64,000 nt of DNA from Paenibacillus puerhi (GCF_009846885.1 NZ_WUWM01000009.1:162396-226395), one strand, 5' to 3'; shown: positions 43,559 through 52,065, counted from the first letter of the stretch. Numbers and translations are program-made. The notes: generated by a model not told the origin, from the letters alone.

Positions 43559-43771
43559 ATGGCCAAGCCGCTCGATGTTGACGATCTTTGGACAAAACGA
43601 ATTATTCAAAGTGTGAATGGGCTGGAATACGGCAGTGTACAAATCGTCGTACATGATGGAAGAATTGTGCAAATCGAACGCACGGAGCGCAAAAGATTCG
43701 AATCCTCCTCGGCGGAAGCTCCAGTTAGAAGAGCCGTCTCTGATCCTAAGCAGCAGCGGACGAATCCGTAA
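43559..43771 (+). CDS. YezD-like small protein (DUF2292)
   Basis: A 70-residue protein. The central segment, IIQSVNGLEYGSVQIVVHDG followed by RIVQIERTERKRF, matches the YezD/DUF2292 pattern, often found beside sulfur-assimilation genes in Bacillales. The C-terminal 20 residues are polar and not conserved in character. GGGAGGG precedes the ATG. It sits downstream of the sulfate transporter and hydrolase, which fits that association. The biochemical role is unknown. Confidence 0.75.
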   Translation: MAKPLDVDDLWTKRIIQSVNGLEYGSVQIVVHDGRIVQIERTERKRFESSSAEAPVRRAVSDPKQQRTNP

Positions 43772-43790
43772 GTGAAAGGAGCTGGAGCCG

Positions 43791-44093
43791 ATGCTTTTGG
43801 AAGCCGAGCAATGGCAGCACCCCGATGTGCAGCTTCCCGATATCCAGTTCGTCACTTACTGCTTTGAGCATTATGGACTGAACCGCGGCATTTACAATAC
43901 CGTGGACGAATGGTTGTATGAGTTTGGTATCCGGGATATCATCAATCGCCGCAGGCTGATCGTGGAATTTCTGGAATCGCTGCAGGGAACGGAGCGCACG
44001 CGGGGAACTTATTTGAAATTCGGTAAGGGCGGACTGACCAAGCAGCTATCCGATTTTATTGCCGGCCAGGCCGAGCAGCAAGAAAAACGGTAA
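43791..44093 (+). CDS. Conserved-looking hypothetical protein (100 aa) ending the sulfate locus
   Basis: A 100-residue acidic, soluble protein that I do not recognise. It contains aromatic-rich stretches (FVTYCFEHYGLNRGIY; TVDEWLYEFGI) and looks mostly helical. GTGAAAGGAGCTGG precedes the ATG. It starts 19 bases after the YezD-like gene, and its stop codon lies inside the terminator hairpin, so it closes the operon. Location suggests a link to sulfur metabolism, nothing more. Confidence 0.7.
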   Translation: MLLEAEQWQHPDVQLPDIQFVTYCFEHYGLNRGIYNTVDEWLYEFGIRDIINRRRLIVEFLESLQGTERTRGTYLKFGKGGLTKQLSDFIAGQAEQQEKR

Positions 44094-44118
44094 TTTCCTT
44101 GTGGAAATACCGTTTTTC
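44084..44118. terminator. Terminator ending the sulfate locus, overlapping the last stop codon
   Basis: AAACGGT-A-ATTTCC pairs with GGAAAT-ACCGTTT around a TTGT loop with one bulged A, followed by TTTTTC. It also faces the converging MFS gene. Confidence 0.8.
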
Positions 44119-44136
44119 TTTGTTTTCGAACAGGGA

Positions 44137-45396
44137 TCAAGCAGGCTCGCCGCCTGGAGGAAGCTCAGCCTTGGAGTTCCGGCCTGCGGACTCGGGCTTG
44201 ATGGCGAATAACCCATAAACAAGCGCAATTACCGTCAAGCCGCTTAAGGAATAGAAGAGCAGCTGCGGAAAGCGGCTCATCCCGATCGAGACGAAGGGCG
44301 GACCCAGAGCGACCCCGATAAATCGCATGCTGTTGTACAAGGAGGTGACCGTCCCGCGCTGTTCCTTGCGGATTCCTTCGGTAATCAGGGCATCCATGCA
44401 AGGCAGGGCTGCTCCGATCCCAACACCGCCGATCCCGATAACGACGAACAACAGCCAAAGCGGATTTGTTCCGATAATGGCGATTCCCAATAAGGCCAGA
44501 GCAAGCAAGGCCAGACCGATAACGGAAATCCACTTCATGAGGTTTTTGTTTTCACCAATCCATTTCCCGGTTAAGAAAGAGGATAAGCAAAGCGCAGACA
44601 AAGGGATAGCGAGCAAGACGCCCTTCAGCACGCCATCAATACCGAATAGCTCCTCCAGCACATTGGATAAATAGAAGAGAATCCCGAACAAGACAAGCAT
44701 AGCAACAGCTCCGATCGTAAAGATCGCGGCCAGCCACCGTCCTTCTTGCCTGCCTATAGCGGCCAGCGAGGAGAGAAACTGCCGGAATCCTTGTCGTTCC
44801 TGCTTTTTTTCCTTGTCGGACTTCGGAACTTGTATCAGGAAAATAACGAGCAGAACGGATACCAGGCAAAAGACCGGAATTGACAGAAAGACGGCATACC
44901 AGGTCCAAATAGCTAACAGGGAGCCAAGTATGGGACTGACCACTTTGCCGAAAGTGTTGGAGGTTTCGATAATGCCCAGCGACTTGCTCACCTCCCGTTC
45001 ATTCGAGTACATGTCTCCGATCAAGGGCATGACGATAGGAGCTGCACCTGCTGCGCCGATCCCCTGGATAAACCGACCGATCAGGATCATCGGATACGTA
45101 AAGCCGCCTGCGAACCAGCCAGCCGTCCCGCTGAGCAGCCCGCCTATTCCGGCGATGATGAGACTTGGGATCATTATTTTTTTGCGCCCGAATCGGTCGG
45201 ACAAATAGCCGGCCAAGGGAATGAGAACGATGGCTACGATAGAATAGACCGTAATCAGCAGGCTGATCTGAAGGGAGTTGACCTTCAGCTCCTTTTGCAG
45301 GGTGGGTAAAATTGGGATAAGCATCGAATTGCCCAAGGTCATGATCAGCGGGACAGAGGCGGCCGCGATGAGATCCTTAGTTTTACTAGTTTCCAT
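44137..45396 (-). CDS. MFS transporter, 12-TM drug/siderophore exporter type
   Basis: A 419-residue membrane protein with about twelve helices. The motif A loop is GYLSDRFGRKKI (about 62-73), and GRFIQGIGAAGAAPIVMP and GKVVSPILGSLLA supply the antiporter motifs. The overall pattern is close to the Bacillus YmfD/multidrug exporter group. AAAGGGG lies about 11 bases before the ATG. It is divergent from the amino-acid ABC operon, with a 14-bp palindrome in the gap. The substrate is unknown. Confidence 0.85.
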   Translation of the reverse strand: METSKTKDLIAAASVPLIMTLGNSMLIPILPTLQKELKVNSLQISLLITVYSIVAIVLIPLAGYLSDRFGRKKIMIPSLIIAGIGGLLSGTAGWFAGGFTYPMILIGRFIQGIGAAGAAPIVMPLIGDMYSNEREVSKSLGIIETSNTFGKVVSPILGSLLAIWTWYAVFLSIPVFCLVSVLLVIFLIQVPKSDKEKKQERQGFRQFLSSLAAIGRQEGRWLAAIFTIGAVAMLVLFGILFYLSNVLEELFGIDGVLKGVLLAIPLSALCLSSFLTGKWIGENKNLMKWISVIGLALLALALLGIAIIGTNPLWLLFVVIGIGGVGIGAALPCMDALITEGIRKEQRGTVTSLYNSMRFIGVALGPPFVSIGMSRFPQLLFYSLSGLTVIALVYGLFAIKPESAGRNSKAELPPGGEPA

Positions 45397-45456
45397 ATAA
45401 TGTAATCCCCTTTCGCATTAAACCATATTCCGTTCAGGGTACAAAAGGAGTCTCCG

Positions 45457-45470
45457 GTCAACCGGTTGAC
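45457..45470. promoter_or_regulatory. Perfect 14-bp palindrome between divergent transporters
   Basis: GTCAACCGGTTGAC is fully self-complementary and lies 60 bases upstream of the MFS start. It could be the operator of a TetR- or MarR-type repressor, but no such gene is adjacent. Confidence 0.45.
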
Positions 45471-45535
45471 GCTTATACGTCTATATACTTAGGAAGAATC
45501 CATTATTTTATACATAAACTCATCTAATCATACGG

Positions 45536-45564
45536 TTGTCAAAAAACGGCCTGTATAATATAAT
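45536..45564 (+). promoter_or_regulatory. Promoter of the amino-acid ABC operon
   Basis: TTGTCA (45536-45541), a 17-base spacer and TATAAT (45559-45564), about 30 bases before the start codon. Confidence 0.8.
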
Positions 45565-45595
45565 GTTAAGGTTAATCGGAAGGGGGAATTAACCA

Positions 45596-46447
45596 ATGTT
45601 TAAAAAGAAAACGCTAGGCTTATTGATTTTATGCTCTGTTCTCGTACTGTCCGCTTGCGGAACCAAACCCGCGGCTCCTTCTGCCGGAGGAGAGAACCCT
45701 GCGCAGACGCCAGTAGCCGTACAGGAAAATAAGCTTGATGCCATTAAGAAAAACGGAAAAATCATCGTTGGCACCAGCGCGGATTATCCGCCGTATGAGT
45801 TCCACAAGGAAGTGGACAAGAAGGACACGATCGTTGGGTTCGATATTGAGATCGCTAAGGAAATCGCCAAGGATCTGGGCGTAACGTTAGAGATGAAAGA
45901 TATGAAATTCGACGGATTGCTTGCCGCGCTCGAGGCCGGAGCGATAGATTTCGTGATTTCCGGTATGACTCCGACAGAAGAACGGGCGAAAAGCGTGGAT
46001 TTCACCAAAGTCTATTACACCGCGGTCCAATCGGTAGCTGTCCGTGCGGATGACAAAAACAAATACAAAACGATCGACGATCTCAAGGGCAAGAAGGTCG
46101 GCGCTCAAAAAGGCGCGATTCAGGAAATGATCGTCAAGGAGCAGCTCCCTCAGTCGGAGGTGAAGGCAATCAGTAAAATTTCTGACCTGATGCTGGAATT
46201 GAAGAACAAGAAAATCGAGGCATTGATCGTAGAGAAACCGGTCGCTGCTTCGTATCTGAGCAAGAACAAGGACCTAGTCTTGGCCGATATAACGTTGGCT
46301 ACCGAGGATGCAGGCTCCGCTATTGCAGTAAAGAAGAATAATCCTGAACTGATTGAAGCCATGAATAAGACGCTGGACAGGCTGATAGCGGACAAATTAA
46401 TCGATAAGTTTGTAACGGAAGCCAATGAGCAGGTGGAGACGCAGTAG
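45596..46447 (+). CDS. Polar amino-acid ABC transporter substrate-binding lipoprotein
   Basis: A 283-residue lipoprotein with lipobox VLSA-C21. The family 3 solute-binding domain begins near 52 (KIIVGTSADYPPYEFH) and includes VGFDIEIAKEIAKDLG and DFVISGMTPTEERAKSVDF, typical of binding proteins for arginine, glutamine, cystine or similar. AAGGGGGAATT precedes the ATG. A hairpin lies between this gene and the permease gene, so it is likely made in excess. The exact ligand is not readable. Confidence 0.92.
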   Translation: MFKKKTLGLLILCSVLVLSACGTKPAAPSAGGENPAQTPVAVQENKLDAIKKNGKIIVGTSADYPPYEFHKEVDKKDTIVGFDIEIAKEIAKDLGVTLEMKDMKFDGLLAALEAGAIDFVISGMTPTEERAKSVDFTKVYYTAVQSVAVRADDKNKYKTIDDLKGKKVGAQKGAIQEMIVKEQLPQSEVKAISKISDLMLELKNKKIEALIVEKPVAASYLSKNKDLVLADITLATEDAGSAIAVKKNNPELIEAMNKTLDRLIADKLIDKFVTEANEQVETQ

Positions 46448-46482
46448 GTGGCCGAAGAGCCAAGGGGATTGTTCCTAAGTGA

Positions 46483-46518
46483 AAAAACCTGACCGAAGCC
46501 GGACTTCGGCGGGTTTTT
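46483..46518 (+). terminator. Intra-operon terminator after the binding-protein gene
   Basis: AAAACC with CCGAAG (46493-46498) pairs with CTTCGG (46504-46509) and GGTTTT, followed by Ts. It probably lowers expression of the membrane components relative to the binding protein. Confidence 0.75.
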
Positions 46519-46563
46519 GTTCCGTTAAAGCCCTAATTCAGCTGTGAGAAGGGAGGCGTACCG

Positions 46564-47244
46564 GTGGATTTTTCATTTTTACCTCAATACTATATGTTCT
46601 TTATCAATGGAACGAAGATCACCCTGATGCTCGCATTTTTCACCATCATCTTCGGTGTCGCATTCGGTCTGATGTTCTGTCTGATGCGGATGTCGCGGGT
46701 CTGGCCGTTGAAGGCTCTGGCAACCTCCTATATCGAGTTTATCCGGGGAACCCCGTTTTTGGTTCAGTTGTATATGATCTATTATGGACTTCCGAATCTG
46801 GGGTTCAAATTGCCTGACTTTTCGCTGATGGGCGTATCATTTCCCGATTTTTCCTTCGCCGTTATCGCGCTGTCCATCAATAGCTCCGCCTATGTCGCTG
46901 AAGTATTCCGTGCCGGTATTCAGGCTATCGACAAAGGGCAGATGGAGGCTGCGCGCTCACTTGGGCTGTCTCAAGTGCAAGCGATGAGATTTATCGTGCT
47001 TCCCCAGGCGTTCAAAAATGTACTGCCAGCGCTCGGCAACGAGTTTATTATCGTTGTAAAGGATTCGTCGCTGGTATCCGTTATCGGGATCAGTGAGCTG
47101 ATGTACAGCTTTGATACCGTTCGCGGTAACACCTTCCAGACCTTCGGCCCTCTGGCCGTCGTTGCGGTCATTTATTTCATCATGACCTTTACGTTGTCCA
47201 AGCTGCTCGGATTGGCCGAAAGGAGGATGAGAACGTATGATTAA
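46564..47244 (+). CDS. Polar amino-acid ABC transporter permease
   Basis: A 226-residue permease of the HisM/GlnP family with about five helices. It shows [20 protein letters not shown] near the N-terminus and the coupling loop [23 protein letters not shown] near 137-159. It starts with GTG at 46564 after GAAGGGAGG. Its end overlaps the ATPase gene by 8 bases. Confidence 0.93.
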   Translation: MDFSFLPQYYMFFINGTKITLMLAFFTIIFGVAFGLMFCLMRMSRVWPLKALATSYIEFIRGTPFLVQLYMIYYGLPNLGFKLPDFSLMGVSFPDFSFAVIALSINSSAYVAEVFRAGIQAIDKGQMEAARSLGLSQVQAMRFIVLPQAFKNVLPALGNEFIIVVKDSSLVSVIGISELMYSFDTVRGNTFQTFGPLAVVAVIYFIMTFTLSKLLGLAERRMRTYD

Positions 47245-47959
47245 GGTGACTGGGCTTCGTAAAACGTTTGGGAAGCATACGGTTCTGAACGGGATCGATA
47301 TCGAGATAGCCAAGGGTGAGGTTGTCGTTGTCATTGGTCCGAGCGGGTCCGGCAAAAGCACGTTTCTGCGCTGCCTGAATCTGCTGGAGCTGCCCAGCGG
47401 CGGTGATATCGTATTCGATGGCGTCTCGCTCATGAATGCGAAGCATGATCTCAATGCCCTCCGGCGCAGGATGGGAATGGTGTTCCAGCAGTTTAATTTA
47501 TTCCCTCATCTGACCGTACTGGAGAATATCACGCTTGCGCCGCTTAAGCTGCAGCTCAAGTCCAGAAGCGAAGCCGTGGAAACGGCGGAGCGCCTGCTTC
47601 AGCGGATCGGTTTGTCTGAGAAGGCTGGCGCTTACCCCTCCAGCTTGTCAGGCGGGCAGAAGCAGCGTATCGCGATTGCCCGAGCGCTGGCGATGTCTCC
47701 AGCGGTCATGCTCTTTGACGAGCCTACGTCGGCGCTGGACCCTGAGATGGTCGGCGAGGTGCTCGATGTGATGAAGGAGCTCGCAGCGGATGGGATGACG
47801 ATGGTCGTAGTAACCCATGAGATGGGCTTCGCTCGCGATGTTGGGACCCGGCTTATTTTTATGGATGGCGGACAGATTGTGGAGCAGGGGGACCCCGCTC
47901 GTGTCTTTGCCAATCCCCAGCATCCAAGAACGCAGGAGTTTCTGCGTAAAGTCCGGTAA
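47237..47959 (+). CDS. Polar amino-acid ABC transporter ATP-binding protein
   Basis: A 240-residue ATPase. Walker A is GPSGSGKS (34-41), the Q-loop is [12 protein letters not shown], the signature is LSGGQKQR (near 136), Walker B is [12 protein letters not shown] and the switch is [13 protein letters not shown], characteristic of the GlnQ/HisP group. It overlaps the permease gene and is followed by a strong terminator. It powers uptake of the amino acid bound by the lipoprotein. Confidence 0.94.
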   Translation: MIKVTGLRKTFGKHTVLNGIDIEIAKGEVVVVIGPSGSGKSTFLRCLNLLELPSGGDIVFDGVSLMNAKHDLNALRRRMGMVFQQFNLFPHLTVLENITLAPLKLQLKSRSEAVETAERLLQRIGLSEKAGAYPSSLSGGQKQRIAIARALAMSPAVMLFDEPTSALDPEMVGEVLDVMKELAADGMTMVVVTHEMGFARDVGTRLIFMDGGQIVEQGDPARVFANPQHPRTQEFLRKVR

Positions 47960-48008
47960 TCGGCAAGCTAAGCATGCTGCAAGCTATGGAACTGTTTAAA
48001 AGCAATAT

Positions 48009-48051
48009 AAGGAGTTAAGCGGAATGCATCTGCTTAACTCCTTTATTTTTT
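48009..48051 (+). terminator. Terminator after the amino-acid ABC operon
   Basis: AAGGAGTTAAGC (48009-48020) pairs perfectly with GCTTAACTCCTT (48032-48043), followed by T-rich sequence. Confidence 0.9.
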
Positions 48052-48197
48052 TGCATTTACGGCCGCTATTTTCGTAGAGGATAGGATGTTGCTTCCATGT
48101 TAAAAGGAGATGTTTCGGTTTGTTTTTCCTTAGTCGTATTTCGAGGGGGCAGCATTTTTCTGCATTAATCTAGTATAGTTGTTATTAGACTACTGAA

Positions 48198-48935
48198 TTA
48201 TGATAGATCTATCATATACAAGGTATGCATGTCCGGTTCGATTTTTTGAGTTTTATTATCATTATATTCAATAATAAGCGGTTTTATTTGAACTTTATAT
48301 TGCCCTGCTGGGACAGGCACCCCATTCATGTCTTTCTTATCCCATATCAATAGAGGCGATTCTAGCCCCCAATACAGACGCGTATTAGCTCCTGGTATTA
48401 GGTCAACCGGGGTTACTGAATCTGGTACTGGCGAATGGACTTCTGTATTCCATACAAGATTATTTTCATTATTAGTAATTTCAATTTGAATTTTAAATGG
48501 CTTAAGTCCCACTTCCTCTTGTCCGGTATTGTAAATGTTAGCGTAAAAACCAACTGCGGAATCCGATTGTGGTAACTGTGCTTTAAATAACCTTACAAAG
48601 AGGGGAGAACCAGATTGATTGCCTGCTCCCAAATAAGTAAGTTTCCAGGGTTGTGAAGGTATGTACACGTCTATTTGTGGTAAAGTTCCTTGGGTTGGAT
48701 CCGTGTACTTTACTGTCGATCCCATATTTTCTGAAAAAGCTCGTAATGGGATATAGACGCTATTGTTGTAATTCAATACTTCATAATTGCTGCCAAGAGT
48801 GACTGTTGAATTTCCTTTGTGAATGTTGATGGTACTTGGAAACAATACTGCTTGAACTGCCGGGCTTGCAGCAATAGCTCCAGTGGCGACAGAGAAGAGA
48901 ACTCCCGAAGTAATACCAATTAACGTTTTTTTCAA
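48198..48935 (-). CDS. Secreted stalk-domain protein with BsuPI-like C half
   Basis: A 245-residue exported protein from a TTG at 48935. GAAAGGATG lies 8 bases upstream, and a typical LKKTLIGITSG signal peptide starts there; ATGs at 48959 and 48944 have no good site. After the signal, residues about 30-85 resemble a copper-amine-oxidase-like stalk domain (GSNYEVLNYNNSVYIPLRAFSENMG is split by DNA position 48757). The C half, ending VPVPAGQYKVQIKPL, resembles BsuPI proteinase-inhibitor-like beta domains. Base composition is clearly richer in AT than the neighbours, which hints at transfer. Confidence 0.7.
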   Translation of the reverse strand: MKKTLIGITSGVLFSVATGAIAASPAVQAVLFPSTINIHKGNSTVTLGSNYEVLNYNNSVYIPLRAFSENMGSTVKYTDPTQGTLPQIDVYIPSQPWKLTYLGAGNQSGSPLFVRLFKAQLPQSDSAVGFYANIYNTGQEEVGLKPFKIQIEITNNENNLVWNTEVHSPVPDSVTPVDLIPGANTRLYWGLESPLLIWDKKDMNGVPVPAGQYKVQIKPLIIEYNDNKTQKIEPDMHTLYMIDLS

Positions 48936-48959
48936 AAGGTTCATCCTTTCGTGAAACAT

Positions 48960-49256
48960 TTTGTTTTGGGTTAAAGTAAATTATTTCGCGGATAGTTAAG
49001 TGTTTTTTTAATTCTATCTATTAATTAAGTTAATTGCGCTTTATAATGTTCCGTATTAATATTAAAGAAACATCTAAGGTTACAATTATTGGAACGTTGG
49101 TGCCATGCGATTAATCATATTTCATTAGTTTTCCTTTTGAAAAAGAGGGGGAAATATATAAAGAAGCGCCTGTTCGCAAATCGCTCGACTCATTGAGAGC
49201 TTATGTTGAACGCGAAGTCCTGAGAAGCAAACAATTCAGAAAGAGAGGGCTTAAGT
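48960..49256. other. AT-rich gap
   Basis: About 300 bases, strongly AT-rich, between the stalk-protein gene and a 54-residue membrane protein. No convincing gene is seen. Promoters for both flanking genes should lie here; several TATAAT-like words occur (for example near 49043-49050), but I cannot choose one. Confidence 0.5.
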
Positions 49257-49421
49257 ATGGGGAATAAAAAGTGGTCTACGCCTTTGGCAATTCCGATTGG
49301 CATATCCTTAGGCGTTGGTATAGGGGCTGCCATCGATAATATCGGAGCCGGCATCGGAATAGGGATTATTTTTGCCATCGCATTTGGTGCTTTTAGTTCC
49401 AAGAGGAAACCGCCAATGTAA
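49257..49421 (+). CDS. 54-residue glycine-rich membrane protein
   Basis: A small protein from ATG 49257, preceded by AAGAGAGGG and closed by TAA at 49419. It begins MGNKKWSTPL and then has one or two hydrophobic stretches with G-x-x-x-G spacing (GISLGVGIGAAI; GAGIGIGIIFAIAFG), ending in a basic SSKRKPPM tail. That layout suggests a glycine-zipper membrane peptide. No family function is known to me. A good terminator follows at once, which strengthens the case for a real gene. Confidence 0.65.
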   Translation: MGNKKWSTPLAIPIGISLGVGIGAAIDNIGAGIGIGIIFAIAFGAFSSKRKPPM

Positions 49422-49436
49422 GAAATCGTAGCAATG

Positions 49437-49475
49437 AAATGCAGTATTTCCTTGTCGAGGGAATACTGCATTTTT
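49437..49475 (+). terminator. Terminator after the small membrane protein
   Basis: AAATGCAGTATTTCC (49437-49451) pairs with GGGAATACTGCATTT (49459-49473) with one mismatch, then Ts. Confidence 0.8.
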
Positions 49476-49522
49476 GCGGATTACTCAAAGGATTCATGGG
49501 AAGCCGGAGATAATATATTTAA

Positions 49523-49897
49523 AGAAGATTAAAAGATAGGCGCGAGCCGGCCAAGAGCGGCGCAGGCCCGCAAAAAGGAGCAAGGGTTGTTGGTTTGCTC
49601 CCTATGGGGGCCTGGTGCGAGCAAGTTGCCGCCCCCGTATCGATGCTTGCCGAAATCCCCGAACAGCTCACGGAGGCCGGATCCGACGAAGTGATCATTG
49701 GATATTCCGCAATTTCATCAGCCCGCCAAATCCGGCCGTACGGTCTGATCATCGATTCAGTAGGCGGCGATACACTAGCGGCGTTGCTGCCGCAGCCAGC
49801 GCCACAAGTGGTTTGCGTCGCAGTAGGATTTTCTTCTTCGAATACCGCAACGATCGATATGATGAATCTGGTGAGCAGCGGAGGGATTTGGCCGTAA
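49523..49897 (+). pseudogene. Decayed medium-chain dehydrogenase/quinone oxidoreductase
   Basis: The open frame 49523-49897 carries two pieces of a zinc-type MDR oxidoreductase. The first, RVVGLLPMGAWCEQVAAP...LAEIPEQLT, is from the end of the GroES-like domain. The second, AGSDEVIIG...LIIDSVGGDTLAALL, is from the Rossmann domain. The nucleotide-binding core that should lie between them is missing, as are the N-terminus and the C-terminal part. No start with a good ribosome site is present. This is best read as a remnant with an internal deletion. Confidence 0.7.
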
Positions 49898-49978
49898 TCT
49901 GATAGAACGGAATTTTTCCGTCAAAGCCGTGCTTCACATAGGCTGATTGGATAAGCTTGCATATGACACCGTGGAATT

Positions 49979-50389
49979 CTAGCCGCCGTAATAGCTCAAT
50001 TGCCAGGAAACCCCGAATTTATCGGCTAGCCAGACATACTTGGGACTGAACGGATACGAACCCAAAGGCATGAGGACCGTACCCCCTTGAGATAATTGCT
50101 CATAAATCCGGGTGATTTCTTCATCCGAGTCGCAGGTCACATACAAGGACATGGACGGCGTAAACGTAAATTGATGAGTGACGCTGCTGTCGATGCACAT
50201 GAATCGTTGACCCTTCAGGGAGAAGACGGCTTGGACAACAGTCCCTTCCGCGCCTGCTTCATTCGGACCGTAGCGGGAAATACTGATGATTTCGGACTGG
50301 TCGAACAATGAGATGTACATCTTCATGGCTTCTTCGGCCTGGCCTGTGAACATCAAGAACGTCATTACTTTTTGATCGGTGTTAGACAT
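49979..50389 (-). CDS. VOC-superfamily protein, PhnB/3-demethylubiquinone methyltransferase-like
   Basis: A 136-residue protein with the paired beta-alpha-beta-beta-beta modules of the VOC fold. The segments KVMTFLMFTGQAEEAMKMYISLF and FTFTPSMSLYVTC plus DKFGVSWQLSY near the end are typical of the PhnB-like group, often misnamed as methyltransferases. No metal ligand set is clear, so it may bind rather than convert a small molecule. GAAAGGAGCGGATG precedes the ATG. It precedes the M20 gene on the same strand, 24 bases downstream of it. Confidence 0.85.
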   Translation of the reverse strand: MSNTDQKVMTFLMFTGQAEEAMKMYISLFDQSEIISISRYGPNEAGAEGTVVQAVFSLKGQRFMCIDSSVTHQFTFTPSMSLYVTCDSDEEITRIYEQLSQGGTVLMPLGSYPFSPKYVWLADKFGVSWQLSYYGG

Positions 50390-50413
50390 ACATCATCCGC
50401 TCCTTTCGCCTCA

Positions 50414-51589
50414 TTAGGATTCCCCGCCGACGCTCTTTTGAAACTGTTCTTTTATTAGCGCGAGCAGCTCGGGAGAGGTTGCAACCTCACAGGCCGTCAT
50501 AGCCAATGCCTTTGCTCCGAGCAGCATACCGGTATACGCCCGGGGCTGCTGGGCCTTGTCGCGGAATTCGGCCGTATGCAGCAAATGCTTCTCGTCGATG
50601 ACCTTGACATAGGGGTGGATGGCAGGGCAATGCCGAGATACGTTGCCGAGATCGAGGGAGCCATGATCTTTGCCGACCTGGATTTCTTCTTCCCGTACGC
50701 CCAGCCGATAAAGCTGACGAGTGAAGGTGTCCGAGAGCGCTTCATTCGTGATCAGCTCATCGTAGGAATATTCGTAGTTGGACCAGCCCATCTCGCAGCC
50801 AGTCTGCAGGGCGGCCCCTTCTGCGCAGCGGATGACTTTGCGGGCGAGCTCGTCGGTATATGGCCGGTCGGCCGATCGCACGTAAAATTGAGCGACCGTA
50901 TAGTCAGGAATAATATTGGGCGCCTGGCCGCCTTCCTTGATGATTCCGTGGATGCGCGCGTCGGAACGGAGCTGCTGCCGGAGCAGCCCAATCGACTGAA
51001 ACATCAGCAGGAGGGCGTCCAGGGCGTTGATGCCCTCATAGGGACTTGCAGCGGCATGAGCCGCCTTACCGGTAAACTCAATCTGCAAGGCATCCATAGC
51101 CAACGATTGTCCGGAACGCTCATAGGCATAATAGGGGTGAGCCATCAGGGCGATGTCGACATCGTCAAACAAACCTTCGGCTGCCATCGTGACCTTGGCT
51201 CCCTTGGTCTCCTCCGCAGGGGTTCCGTAGACGCGGATCGTGCCGCCTATCTCTTCGACGACACTTTGGTAGCCTACGGCTGCAGCGAGTCCCATAGCGG
51301 CGATCAGATGATGCCCGCAGGCATGGCCGAGCTCGGGCAAGGCATCGTATTCACAGAGGAACGCTACGGTTGGGCCAGGCTTGGCGGCCTTATAGACAGC
51401 TAGGAAGGCCGTAGGCAATCCTACCACGGGAGAGGTCACATGAAACCCATGCCGAGTCAGCGCTTCCTTCAATCTTCCCGATGCTTCCCATTCCTCGTGA
51501 CCCAATTCGGGGTGCTGGGCGATGAAGGCAGAGAGCTCGGTAAATTCATCTGCGTATTTGTCGATGCAAGAAGTAATGGTTGTATGCAT
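50414..51589 (-). CDS. M20 family amidohydrolase/aminoacylase (AbgB-like)
   Basis: A 391-residue metallopeptidase-like hydrolase. The metal-binding region is EYDALPELGHACGHH (80-94). The catalytic glutamate is in GTPAEETKGAK (near 131-141), and AHPYYAYERSG follows. A dimerisation domain lies at about 175-300. It resembles enzymes that remove acyl or aminobenzoyl groups from amino acids. Whether it acts on folate breakdown products or N-acyl amino acids cannot be told. The VOC gene follows closely, so both may be cotranscribed. Confidence 0.9.
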   Translation of the reverse strand: MHTTITSCIDKYADEFTELSAFIAQHPELGHEEWEASGRLKEALTRHGFHVTSPVVGLPTAFLAVYKAAKPGPTVAFLCEYDALPELGHACGHHLIAAMGLAAAVGYQSVVEEIGGTIRVYGTPAEETKGAKVTMAAEGLFDDVDIALMAHPYYAYERSGQSLAMDALQIEFTGKAAHAAASPYEGINALDALLLMFQSIGLLRQQLRSDARIHGIIKEGGQAPNIIPDYTVAQFYVRSADRPYTDELARKVIRCAEGAALQTGCEMGWSNYEYSYDELITNEALSDTFTRQLYRLGVREEEIQVGKDHGSLDLGNVSRHCPAIHPYVKVIDEKHLLHTAEFRDKAQQPRAYTGMLLGAKALAMTACEVATSPELLALIKEQFQKSVGGES

Positions 51590-51682
51590 AGGGGCTTGGC
51601 CTCCTGAACGTTCGTCTCCTTCAAGTGAGCAATATTATTATAGACGTTGATGATGGGAAGAGCAACGAAAGGGGGATGAGGA

Positions 51683-51721
51683 CAAAATGAAAACCCGCAG
51701 GACAGGGAGTCCGGCGGGTGG
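51683..51721 (-). terminator. Terminator of the 61-residue gene at 51733-51918
   Basis: On the minus strand, ACCCGC and GGAC pair with GTCC and GCGGGT, followed by TTTTC and further Ts. Confidence 0.7.
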
Positions 51722-51732
51722 GTATAATCCAT

Positions 51733-51918
51733 CTATTGAATATTTTTACGGCGGTCAATTAATTGCTCTTCGAGCTGCTTCTTGATCTTGTGCATAGCGT
51801 CGGCTTCTAATTGGTGATTTTGCGGAAAACGGACGCCTGTCAAGGCTAGTGCTTCATTCCAGGTAAGCTCAACGGAAATCTTCTTCTCCTGCGGGGATTG
51901 CTGCGCTTCATAAGTCAT
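51733..51918 (-). CDS. Small hypothetical protein (61 aa)
   Basis: A 61-residue charged protein from an ATG at 51918, with GAGGAGCGATGCACC upstream; the frame runs further back without a better site. It contains VELTWNEALALTGVRFP and a C-terminal helix rich in K, E and Q (MHKIKKQLEEQLIDRRK). It is probably cytoplasmic and helical. I do not recognise a family. A promoter (52027-52055) and a terminator (51683-51721) flank it, so it is a self-contained unit. Confidence 0.65.
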   Translation of the reverse strand: MTYEAQQSPQEKKISVELTWNEALALTGVRFPQNHQLEADAMHKIKKQLEEQLIDRRKNIQ

Positions 51919-52026
51919 GGTGCATCGCTCCTCTTTGCTTAGTGGTGAGTGGTGCATCAGAAAGTGCGGCTATGTGGGAGGATAAGGCATCGTGTCAGGT
52001 ACAAACCCTTGATTTTACTTGATTTT

Positions 52027-52055
52027 AATATAACACATCATGTCAACTTTATCAA
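52027..52055 (-). promoter_or_regulatory. Promoter of the 61-residue gene
   Basis: Minus strand: TTGATA (52055-52050), a 17-base spacer and TATATT (52032-52027). Confidence 0.6.
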
Positions 52056-52065
52056 GCCCGGATGC

